Shown here: one piece after another, positions 43,307 to 50,512 of the stretch | How the letters are laid out: each line of letters begins with the position of its first letter | Position numbering within the stretch: the stretch's first letter is position 1 | Position numbers and translations under genes: made by a program | Source: Streptomyces sp. WM4235 | Lineage (GTDB): Bacteria > Actinomycetota > Actinomycetes > Streptomycetales > Streptomycetaceae | NCBI RefSeq assembly: GCF_001279725.1 | Contig: NZ_LGDE01000159.1 | Coordinates: 19,207 to 83,206, forward strand | DNA: 64,000 bases | Reading direction: 5' to 3' | The notes under the pieces: generated by a model | Told to the model about the DNA's origin: nothing | Seen by the model: the letters and a program-made list of their open reading frames with translations, nothing else | Database searches by the model: none

Positions 43307-44026
43307 TTGAGCCGCTCGGTTCTCGTCACCGGAGGTAACCGGGGCATCGGCCTCGCCATCGCCCGAGCCTTCGCGGAGGCCGGCGACAAGGTCGCGATCA
43401 CATACCGCTCCGGCGAGCCGCCGGAGGCGCTCACCTCGCTCGGCGTCCTGGCGGTCCGGTGCGACATCACGGACTCCGAGCAGGTGGAGCAGGCCTACAA
43501 GGCGATCGAGGACAAGCACGGCGCCGTCGAGGTGCTGGTGGCCAACGCCGGCATCACCAAGGACACGTTGCTGATGCGGATGTCCGAGGAGGACTTCGCG
43601 TCGGTCGTCGACACCAACCTCATCGGTACCTTCCGGGTGGTCAAGCGCGCGAACCGGGGCATGCTGCGGGCCAAGAAGGGCCGCGTCGTCCTGATCTCCT
43701 CGGTCGTCGGCCTCATGGGCTCGCCCGGCCAGGCCAACTACGCCGCCTCCAAGGCCGCGCTGGTCGGCTTCGCCCGCTCGCTCGCCCGTGAGCTGGGCTC
43801 CCGCAACATCACCTTCAACGTCGTCGCCCCCGGCTTCGTGGACACCGACATGACGAAGGTGCTCACCGACGAGCAGCGCGCCGGCATCGTCGGGCAGGTG
43901 CCCCTCGGCCGCTACGCGCAGCCCGAGGAGATCGCGGCGGCCGTGAGCTTCCTGGCGTCCGACGACGCCGCGTACATCACTGGAGCCGTCATTCCCGTTG
44001 ACGGCGGATTGGGCATGGGTCACTGA
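43307..44026 (+). CDS. fabG: 3-oxoacyl-[ACP] reductase
   Basis: A 239-aa SDR. TGGNRGIG cofactor motif (about 8-15), NAGITKDTLLMRMSEEDFASVVDTNLIGTF typical of FabG, and Tyr/Lys in YAASKAALVGF. It starts with a rare TTG, supported by GAAAGGG 7 nt upstream and the exact family N-terminus. It is followed directly by fabI; together they form the fatty-acid-synthesis reductase pair (SCO1815/SCO1814 by recollection). Confidence 0.93.
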   Translation: MSRSVLVTGGNRGIGLAIARAFAEAGDKVAITYRSGEPPEALTSLGVLAVRCDITDSEQVEQAYKAIEDKHGAVEVLVANAGITKDTLLMRMSEEDFASVVDTNLIGTFRVVKRANRGMLRAKKGRVVLISSVVGLMGSPGQANYAASKAALVGFARSLARELGSRNITFNVVAPGFVDTDMTKVLTDEQRAGIVGQVPLGRYAQPEEIAAAVSFLASDDAAYITGAVIPVDGGLGMGH

Positions 44027-44030
44027 TCAC

Positions 44031-44801
44031 ATGAGCGGAATTCTCGACGGCAAGCGCATCCTCATCACCGGGGTGCTGATGGAGTCCTCCATCGCCTTCC
44101 ACGCCGCCAAGCTGGCCCAGGAGCAGGGCGCCGAGGTCATCCTGACCGCGTGGCCCCGCCCGTCGCTGACCGAGCGCATCGCCAAGAAGCTGCCGAAGCC
44201 GGTCAAGGTGATCGAGCTCGACGTCACCAACCAGGAGCACCTGGACCGCCTCGAGGGTCTCGTCCGCGACGAGCTGGGCGGCCTCGACGGCGTCCTCCAC
44301 TCGATCGGATTCGCCCCGCAGGACGCCCTCGGCGGCAACTTCCTGAACACGCCGTTCGAGTCGGTCGCCACCGCCATGCACGTGTCGGCGTTCTCGCTGA
44401 AGTCCCTCGCCATGGCCTGCAAGCCGCTGTTCCCGGCGGAGGGCGCGGCCATCGTCGGCCTCACCTTCGACGCGCAGTTCGCCTGGCCGCAGTACGACTG
44501 GATGGGCCCGGCCAAGGCCGCCCTGGAGGCCACCAGCCGCTACCTCGCCCGTGACCTGGGCAAGGAGAACATCCGCTGCAACCTGGTCTCGGCCGGTCCG
44601 CTCGGCTCGATGGCCGCGAAGTCCATCCCGGGCTTCTCGGACCTGGCGGACGTCTGGAACTCCCGCTCCATGCTGGAGTGGGACATGAGCGACCCGGAGC
44701 CGACCGGCAAGGCCATCGTCGCCCTGCTGTCCGACTGGTTCCCGAAGACCACGGGCGAGATCGTCCACGTGGACGGCGGCCTGCACGCGATGGGCGCCTG
44801 A
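44031..44801 (+). CDS. fabI: Enoyl-[ACP] reductase
   Basis: A 256-aa divergent SDR. N-terminal GKRILITGVLMESSIAFHAAKLAQ is the InhA/FabI cofactor motif, with the catalytic pair Tyr-x6-Lys in YDWMGPAKAALEA and GPLGSMAAKSIPGF after it. It reduces the enoyl-ACP double bond with NADH in the last step of each elongation cycle. It is coupled to fabG (4 nt after its stop). The family is the target of isoniazid and triclosan. Confidence 0.95.
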   Translation: MSGILDGKRILITGVLMESSIAFHAAKLAQEQGAEVILTAWPRPSLTERIAKKLPKPVKVIELDVTNQEHLDRLEGLVRDELGGLDGVLHSIGFAPQDALGGNFLNTPFESVATAMHVSAFSLKSLAMACKPLFPAEGAAIVGLTFDAQFAWPQYDWMGPAKAALEATSRYLARDLGKENIRCNLVSAGPLGSMAAKSIPGFSDLADVWNSRSMLEWDMSDPEPTGKAIVALLSDWFPKTTGEIVHVDGGLHAMGA

Positions 44802-44831
44802 CCCTCGGGTCCGTGCTCCGCTACGTCCGTA

Positions 44832-44875
44832 CGGCGGTGGCCGCGCCTCCCTTCCGGGAGGCGCGGCCACCGCCG
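44832..44875 (+). terminator. Terminator after fabI
   Basis: Perfect 20-bp stem CGGCGGTGGCCGCGCCTCCC / GGGAGGCGCGGCCACCGCCG with a 4-nt loop, then TTTCG. Confidence 0.9.
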
Positions 44876-45024
44876 TTTCGGCCTGTGGGGGCGGGGGTTC
44901 ACCCGGTCCGTTCGATCGGATGTGCGTGCTCCGGCCGGATCTTCCCGAGTCGTAAACAGGGACAAATACCTGCAAACTGACCGAGCCGGGATCTTCCCGG
45001 CTTCCTCGGGGAGGAGGTACGGGC

Positions 45025-45483
45025 GTGTACGCGAGGCCGAGCCGAGCGGTATCGCTCCTGGTCACCTCGGTTGCCCTGGCCGGCCTCCTGATCCCGGGAG
45101 CCGTCGCGCAGCCCGGGGACGGCGAACCGGCGCCCGGCCCGGAGGCCATGGCCCCGGTCGTGGTCGACCCGGCCGAGATCCCCGCCGAGCCACCCGTACA
45201 GCCCGCCCGGCCCACCTCCGGAGACCTCTTCGGCGCCGACTGCGACATCGAGATCGACGGCTCGTTGGTGACGGCGCACTGCCACAACGGCTACCCCGAG
45301 ACCGACCTGATCCGCCTGCACGTGGAGTGCGACCGCTGGTGGGACGTGGACGGGGACGGCTCCGCCGTCGCCGTGGGCCCGGCCGGCCGCGTCGAACTCA
45401 CCAGCCGCTGCTGGAAAGAGGTCCGTACGGCATGGGTCAGCCACGAGCGGCCCGGCCGACGGGACGCCGACCGGCTCCGCTGA
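45025..45483 (+). CDS. Secreted hypothetical protein
   Basis: A 152-aa protein with a signal peptide (MYARPSRAVSLLVTSVALAGLLIPGAVAQ, cleavage near residue 28-29), a Pro/Ala-rich spacer (30-65) and a small domain with four Cys (about 73, 86, 102, 128) and an acidic WWDVDGDGS loop. The Cys may form two disulfides. GGGGAGGAGG precedes the GTG. Function is unknown. Confidence 0.78.
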   Translation: MYARPSRAVSLLVTSVALAGLLIPGAVAQPGDGEPAPGPEAMAPVVVDPAEIPAEPPVQPARPTSGDLFGADCDIEIDGSLVTAHCHNGYPETDLIRLHVECDRWWDVDGDGSAVAVGPAGRVELTSRCWKEVRTAWVSHERPGRRDADRLR

Positions 45484-45557
45484 GCAGCCCGACCCGGCCG
45501 GGCCCGCCACCCCTTCGGACTCAGGCGGCGCCCCGGTGAATCCGGGAGGGACGGCCC

Positions 45558-46229
45558 TCAGGCCCCGCCGAGGCAGACGAACGGGTACCCCGCCGCCTCC
45601 GACGCGGCCGTGTCACCGTCCCCGCGCCGGATCGCCTCGATCAGCCGGGCGTGGTCCAGGTGCGCCGAGGGGCGCAGTTCCGTTCCCACGTCCGCGCGCA
45701 GCCAGTCCGCCACCAGGTCCCCGAGGTCGGCGTACAGCTCGATCAGCACCTCGTTGTGCGAGGCCGTCACCACCGCCATGTGCAGGCTCACGTCCGCCGC
45801 GACGAACAGCTCCGCGTCCCCGCTCGCCCAGGCCTCCTCGCGTCGCGCCAGCAGCGCGTCCAGTTGGGTCAGGTCCCGCTCGGTCCGGCGCTCCGCCGCC
45901 AGTCGTGCGGCGGAGGACTCCAGGGTCGAGCGCAACTCGGCGATGTGCCGCGGGTCGGCGCCGGCGAAGCGCCGGTGCATCACCCCGGCGAGTTCGCTGG
46001 TCGCCAGGACGTAGGTGCCCGAGCCCTGGCGGATGTCGAGCAGCCCGTTGTGCGCGAGGGCCCGGACGGCCTCGCGCACCGTGTTGCGGGCGACGCCCAA
46101 CAGCTCCACCAGCTCGGGCTCGGTGGGGATGCGGGAGCCCACGGGCCATTCACCTGAGGTGATCTGGTTCCTGAGCTGGGCGATCACCTGGTCGACGAGC
46201 GCGGATCGCCGGGGCGATGTCAGCGGCAT
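45558..46229 (-). CDS. GntR/FadR-family transcriptional regulator
   Basis: A 223-aa regulator with an N-terminal winged HTH (ALVDQVIAQLRNQITSGEWPVGSRIPTEPELVELLGVARNTVREAVRALAHNGLLDIRQGSGTYVL) and a C-terminal FCD ligand domain with His/Asp (DVSLHMAVVTASHN). The ATG at 46229 has GGAGAGGA upstream and is preferred over a further start at 46277. It is divergent from the MFS exporter and its probable regulator. Confidence 0.92.
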   Translation of the reverse strand: MPLTSPRRSALVDQVIAQLRNQITSGEWPVGSRIPTEPELVELLGVARNTVREAVRALAHNGLLDIRQGSGTYVLATSELAGVMHRRFAGADPRHIAELRSTLESSAARLAAERRTERDLTQLDALLARREEAWASGDAELFVAADVSLHMAVVTASHNEVLIELYADLGDLVADWLRADVGTELRPSAHLDHARLIEAIRRGDGDTAASEAAGYPFVCLGGA

Positions 46230-46270
46230 GCGGGCGGTGTCCTCTCCGGGTGTGAACGCGGAACGGGGGG

Positions 46271-46301
46271 TGGACAACCAATCATCCCATGATTCTATGA
46301 T
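46271..46301 (+). promoter_or_regulatory. Promoter of the MFS gene (leaderless)
   Basis: -35-like TGGACA (46271-46276), 19-nt spacer, -10 TATGAT (46296-46301). The ATG at 46308 lies 6 nt after the -10, so the predicted transcript begins at or next to the ATG. Confidence 0.65.
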
Positions 46302-46305
46302 GGTT
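46276..46305. promoter_or_regulatory. Operator-like inverted repeat overlapping the MFS promoter
   Basis: AACCAATCAT (46276-46285) and ATGATGGTT (46297-46305) form an imperfect inverted repeat in the 78-nt gap between the divergent genes. It overlaps the -10 hexamer (46296-46301), so binding by the FadR-type regulator should repress. Confidence 0.6.
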
Positions 46306-46307
46306 CA

Positions 46308-47594
46308 ATGTCCGACGATGAAATCCAGACCATGAACCGGCCCCAGGCCGCACGCACGGCACCCCCGCAGCCCCTCGCCGTCCCCGTCACCCCGCAGCCG
46401 GTATGGCTCGGCCCCGTGCTCATCGTCGGAATCGTGCTGGCCGCCCTCAACCTGCGACCCGCCATCACCAGCCTCGGAGCCCTCTTCGAGGAGACCCGCA
46501 CGGGCCTCGGCATGAGCGGCACCGTCGCCGGACTCGTCACCTCCGTCCCCGCCCTCTGCTTCGCAGTCTTCGGCGTCACCGCCCCCCGGCTCTCCCGCCG
46601 CTTCGGCCCCGCCGCCGTGGTCTGCGCCGGCATGGTCGCCGTCGCCGCCGGACTGCTGATCCGGCCCTTCGCGACCAACGCCGCCGGATTCCTCGCCGCC
46701 AGCGCCCTGTCCCTGGCCGGCATAGCCCTGACGAACGTGCTGCTCCCGGTGATCGTCAAGCGCTGGTTCCCGGACCGGGTCGGCACAATGACCGGCCTCT
46801 ACTCCATGGCCCTGGCCGCCGGCACCTCCCTCGCCGCCGCCGCGACCGTCCCGCTGACCTCCGCCCTCGGCGGCAGCTGGCGCGCCGGCCTGCTGATCTG
46901 GGCCGCCCTCGCGGTGGCCGCCGTGCTGCCCTGGCTGCCCATCGCCGTCGCCGGCCGCCGCGACGAGGCCGCCGCACCCGCCGGCGCGAGCCGCGACGCC
47001 GGCCCGCGCGTGGCCCGCAGCCGCACCGCCTGGGCCCTGGGCTGCTACTTCGGCCTCCAGGCCACCGGGGCGTACGTCACCATGGGCTGGCTCCCGCAGA
47101 TCTTCCGCGACGCGGGGGTCTCCGCCGGGACCGCCGGCGTCCTGCTCGCCGTCACCATGGTCATGGGCGTCCCGCTGGCCTTCGTCATCCCGAACCTCGC
47201 CGGCCGGATGAGGAACCAGGGCGCCATCGCCGTGGTCCTCGGCCTCTTCGGTTTCCTCGGCTACGCCGGTCTCTGGCTGGCGCCCGCCGCCGGAGCCTGG
47301 GCCTGGGCCCTCCTGCTCGGCGTCTCCAACTGCGCCTTCCCGCTCGTCATCACCATGATCGGACTGCGCGCCAAGTCCCCCGCGGGCGTCGTCAAGCTGT
47401 CCGCCTTCGCGCAGAGCACCGGCTACCTCATCTCCATCCCCGGCCCGCTCCTCATCGGCACCCTCTACCAGCACAGCGGCGGCTGGAACCTGCCCCTCGC
47501 CCTCATGGCCGCGCTGCTCGTCCCGCAGATCGCGCTCGGCGTCCTCGCCGGCCGGGACCGCACGATCGAGGACGAATGCGGCATGCGAGACTGA
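46308..47594 (+). CDS. MFS transporter, CynX/NimT family
   Basis: A 428-aa 12-helix permease with short Pro-rich N-terminus. The CynX-type motif LAALNLRPAITSLGALFEETRTGLGMSG appears at the first helix. Other members export or import cyanate, nitroimidazole or small organic ions. The start ATG has no Shine-Dalgarno but lies 6 nt from a -10 (TATGAT), consistent with a leaderless mRNA. A second ATG 13 codons on is possible. Confidence 0.9.
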   Translation: MSDDEIQTMNRPQAARTAPPQPLAVPVTPQPVWLGPVLIVGIVLAALNLRPAITSLGALFEETRTGLGMSGTVAGLVTSVPALCFAVFGVTAPRLSRRFGPAAVVCAGMVAVAAGLLIRPFATNAAGFLAASALSLAGIALTNVLLPVIVKRWFPDRVGTMTGLYSMALAAGTSLAAAATVPLTSALGGSWRAGLLIWAALAVAAVLPWLPIAVAGRRDEAAAPAGASRDAGPRVARSRTAWALGCYFGLQATGAYVTMGWLPQIFRDAGVSAGTAGVLLAVTMVMGVPLAFVIPNLAGRMRNQGAIAVVLGLFGFLGYAGLWLAPAAGAWAWALLLGVSNCAFPLVITMIGLRAKSPAGVVKLSAFAQSTGYLISIPGPLLIGTLYQHSGGWNLPLALMAALLVPQIALGVLAGRDRTIEDECGMRD

Positions 47595-47599
47595 ACGAC

Positions 47600-47722
47600 A
47601 TGTCGCCCGTACTCGAACCGAACCCGCAGAACGGCCACAAGAAGCTCGGCATCGTGCTGGGCGCGATGCTGCTCGTGACCGTCGTCATCGCCGTCATCGC
47701 GACGATCGCCTCCCCCTCCTGA
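47600..47722 (+). CDS. SGM_5486-family transporter-associated peptide
   Basis: A 40-residue peptide, too short for most ORF callers. It has a hydrophilic start MSPVLEPNPQNGHKKLG then a single membrane helix GIVLGAMLLVTVVIAVIATI. Such peptides next to this MFS gene are named SGM_5486 family transporter-associated proteins in NCBI (recalled). It starts 6 nt after the MFS stop. A role as a small accessory subunit is inferred from context. Confidence 0.8.
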   Translation: MSPVLEPNPQNGHKKLGIVLGAMLLVTVVIAVIATIASPS

Positions 47723-47745
47723 CGACGCGCCCCCGAGGGTCGGTG

Positions 47746-47843
47746 GGGATAACCCCACCAACCCCTAGGGGGCCAGGCTCAGGGATAACCGGGGTGTGCC
47801 CCCGATGGGAACCGCTGCCTCGAATCCATAGATTCGAAGCAGC
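47746..47843. promoter_or_regulatory. Repeat GGGATAACC (x2) and 13-bp inverted repeat
   Basis: GGGATAACC occurs at 47746-47754 and 47782-47790. At 47814-47826 and 47831-47843, GCTGCCTCGAATC and GATTCGAAGCAGC form a 13-bp inverted repeat (one mismatch) around CATA. These lie 35-135 nt upstream of the next gene and are candidate regulator sites or a hairpin. Confidence 0.6.
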
Positions 47844-47878
47844 GAGCCAGTCCCACCCGCACACCACCGGAGGCGGCC

Positions 47879-48124
47879 ATGTCGGCCCCCACGCACGCCC
47901 CGCCCCTCGCCGTACCGTCCGGCCGCCGACGCACCGCCGGCAGCGGAGCCGACGCCCGCCTGCACTGGTGGGCGCTGGCCCTGCCCGCGCTCGCCTTCGG
48001 CCTCCTGCTGCTCCTCCTTGCCGGAGCCGGAGCCGGGGCCGGAGCCGGCGAGGCCCACGCCGCCCCGGACGAGAACTCCTCGCTGGTCCAGGTCACCGAA
48101 CAGCTGCTGCGCGCCGTCGGCTGA
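47879..48124 (+). CDS. Small hypothetical membrane-anchored or secreted protein
   Basis: An 81-aa protein with a basic N-terminus (SGRRRTAG), one very hydrophobic helix (about 29-50: WWALALPALAFGLLLLLLAG) followed by an Ala/Gly-rich run ending AGEAHAA, like a signal peptide or a lipid-spanning anchor. The remaining 22 residues are polar. No known family recognised. It has an unusual inverted repeat upstream. Confidence 0.65.
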   Translation: MSAPTHAPPLAVPSGRRRTAGSGADARLHWWALALPALAFGLLLLLLAGAGAGAGAGEAHAAPDENSSLVQVTEQLLRAVG

Positions 48125-48212
48125 CCCGCGTACGCCGGAGCACGCTCCACCCCGAACCCGGGCCCTTCAACACCCTGCGCCCCGTGGCTCGTTTCATGCG
48201 AAGCTGGGAGTC

Positions 48213-48731
48213 ATGAGCGCCGACACATCCCGCAGGATCGTCCTCCTCCGGCACGCCAAGGCCGAATGGTCGGACGGATCGGACCACGAGCGGCCCCTGG
48301 CCGAACGCGGTCGTCACGACGCCCCGGCCGCCGGCCGGAAGCTGGCCCAGACCGGCATCGCCTTCGACCTGGCCCTCTGCTCCACCGCGGCCCGGACCCG
48401 CGAGACGTGGAAGCTGGCCGTCCAGGAACTGCCGCACCGGCCGAAGACCACGTACGAGGAGCGCCTCTACGAGGCCTCCCCGGGCGAGCTCATCGCCCTG
48501 CTGAACGAGACCGCCGACGACGTGGCCGACCTCCTCGTCATCGGCCACAACCCGGGCATGCACGCCCTCGCGGACGCCCTCTCCGGCAGTGCCGAGGGAG
48601 ACGCGCTCTCCCGCATGCACCGCAGCGCCTTCCCGACCTCCGCCCTCGCCGTGGTCTCCTTCACCGGCTCCTGGAAGTCCGTGGAGCACGGCGTCGGCAC
48701 GCTGCTGGACTACTGGACCCCCCACAGCTGA
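48213..48731 (+). CDS. SixA-like histidine phosphatase
   Basis: A 172-aa RHG-superfamily phosphatase. The catalytic motif is VLLRHAKAEW (RHAK at about 13-16), with STAARTRETW after it and the second His in VIGHNPGMHALA. Members act on phosphohistidine of HPt or metabolic phosphotransfer proteins; the partner here is unknown. ATG with GGGAG upstream; the frame open to 48018 is not supported. Confidence 0.9.
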   Translation: MSADTSRRIVLLRHAKAEWSDGSDHERPLAERGRHDAPAAGRKLAQTGIAFDLALCSTAARTRETWKLAVQELPHRPKTTYEERLYEASPGELIALLNETADDVADLLVIGHNPGMHALADALSGSAEGDALSRMHRSAFPTSALAVVSFTGSWKSVEHGVGTLLDYWTPHS

Positions 48732-48777
48732 CCCCCACAGCTGACCCCCGCGGCCGCCTGCCGGTCAGGGCGGCTCA

Positions 48778-48842
48778 CCTCCTTACGTGCGAACGGGACC
48801 CGGCGCCATCGAGGCGCCGGGTCCCGTTCGCACGTAAGGAGG
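48778..48842. terminator. Perfect 30-bp stem terminator (bidirectional)
   Basis: Left arm 48778-48807 and right arm 48813-48842 are exact reverse complements (30 bp) with a 5-nt loop ATCGA. It lies between the convergent SixA and serB genes; the right arm ends against the serB stop. Confidence 0.95.
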
Positions 48843-48843
48843 G

Positions 48844-50043
48844 CTAGGCGAGGTCGGCGGCCTCGACCTCTTCCCGGGTGATGCCCAGCAGGTACAGCAC
48901 CGCGTCCAGGAACGGCACGTTCACCGCGGTGTGCGCGGCCTCGCGGACCACCGGCTTGGCGTTGAAGGCCACGCCCAGCCCGGCCGCGTTCAACATGTCC
49001 AGGTCGTTGGCGCCGTCGCCGATCGCGACGGTCTGGGCCAGCGGCACGCCGGCCTCCGCGGCGAAGCGGCGCAGCAGCCGGGCCTTGCCCGCCCGGTCCA
49101 CGATCTCGCCGACGACCCGGCCCGTCAGCTTCCCGTCGACGATCTCCAGCGTGTTGGCGGCCGCGAAGTCCAGCCCGAGCCGCTCCCGCAGGTCGTCCGT
49201 GACCTGGGTGAACCCACCGGACACCACACCCACCTGGTAGCCCAGCCGCTTCAGGGTGCGGATCAGGGTCCGGGCGCCGGACGTCAGCCGCACCTCCGCG
49301 CGCACCTTGTCCACCACGGAGGCGTCCAGCCCCGCCAGCAACGCGACGCGCGCGTGCAACGACTGCTCGAAGTCCAGCTCGCCGCGCATGGCCTGCTCGG
49401 TCACCGCCGCCACCTCGGCCTCGCAGCCCGCGTGCGCGGCGAAGAGCTCGATGACCTCGTCCTGGATCAGGGTCGAGTCCACGTCCATGACCACCAGGCG
49501 CTGGGCCCGGCGGTGCAGTCCGGCCGAGACCACGGCCACGTCGACGCCGATCCGGGCGGCGGCCGTGGCCAGCGCAGTGCGCAGCGGCTCCGTCTCGACA
49601 CCGGACACGGCGAACTCCACCGCCGTCACCGGGTACTTGGCGAGCCGGAAGATGCGGTCGATGTTGCCGCCGGTCGCGGTGATCCTGGCCGCTATGGTCG
49701 CCGTGGACTCGGCGGTGAGCGGGTGCCCGAGCACCGTGACGTGGGAACGACCACTGCCGCGCGGCCGGTTGTCGCCGGTGCCCGAGAGGATCTCGGCCTG
49801 CATCCTCAGCGACTCGGCCCAACTGTGGACGGTGGCCCGCAGCTCGCCCTCGGCGGCGCCGGACGGCTGGGTGACGAGGGCGCACAGGACGATGCGGCCA
49901 CGGGTGACGACCTGCTCGATGTCGACGACGTCGACGGAGTAGGCGGCGAGGGTGTCGAACAGCCCGGCGGTGATCCCGGGACGGTCCTTGCCGAAGATCT
50001 TGACGAGGAGGGTGGGGACGTCGGAGGTCTGCGATGCGCTCAT
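48844..50043 (-). CDS. serB: Phosphoserine phosphatase
   Basis: A 399-aa protein: two ACT-like domains (about 12-85 and 100-172) and a C-terminal HAD phosphatase with DVDST (187-191) and IGDGANDLDM as the magnesium-binding motif. It forms L-serine from phosphoserine; the ACT domains probably sense serine or another amino acid. The ATG at 50043 is preceded by GAGGT. An open frame to 50772 overlaps the upstream region without homology. S. coelicolor SCO1808 is serB by recollection. Confidence 0.95.
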   Translation of the reverse strand: MSASQTSDVPTLLVKIFGKDRPGITAGLFDTLAAYSVDVVDIEQVVTRGRIVLCALVTQPSGAAEGELRATVHSWAESLRMQAEILSGTGDNRPRGSGRSHVTVLGHPLTAESTATIAARITATGGNIDRIFRLAKYPVTAVEFAVSGVETEPLRTALATAAARIGVDVAVVSAGLHRRAQRLVVMDVDSTLIQDEVIELFAAHAGCEAEVAAVTEQAMRGELDFEQSLHARVALLAGLDASVVDKVRAEVRLTSGARTLIRTLKRLGYQVGVVSGGFTQVTDDLRERLGLDFAAANTLEIVDGKLTGRVVGEIVDRAGKARLLRRFAAEAGVPLAQTVAIGDGANDLDMLNAAGLGVAFNAKPVVREAAHTAVNVPFLDAVLYLLGITREEVEAADLA

Positions 50044-50512
50044 GGTGACCTCACCGTATCTTCCCCGCCCCGGGAGCAGGACCCCCGTCCCACCCTGCGG
50101 GCGCCCGAAACCCCGGTACGGCGCTCCCGTGGGGCGGCGCGGGGGTGAAAGGTGCCGGTCCGGGGGGTGGCGGGCGAGTGAAGGCCACCTCCTGACCGCC
50201 CCGCCCACGCTCCCGTGGCCCCGCCCACCCGGCGCGGCGCCCACGCCGGACGCAGGCGACCCGGACGCGCGCGACCCGAACCCACTCGGCCCGGACGCGC
50301 GTGCGAACCGCGGGGCGAGAAGTCCCGTATCGCACTCTCCGGGTGCCTTTCCACCCCGCCGACGGGCGCTCGCGGGCACCCCGGGACGGCCCCGATTCCA
50401 CATGTGGGCGCAGGCCTGAAATAGTTCCCACGGATGTTCGCCATCCCTAGACTCCCTGACGTCGGACTCCCTGACGCCAGGGGGATTCTCGGGGGACTTA
50501 AGTGGGGCTGGA
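50044..50512. other. 469-nt intergenic region upstream of serB and the FHA-ABC gene
   Basis: No supported gene. It is GC-rich, with short GC-rich inverted repeats at 50130-50290. An ACTCCCTGACG direct repeat (period 15) lies at about 50452-50477 before the FHA-ABC gene. Promoters for the two divergent genes must be here, but I could not place them. Confidence 0.6.
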
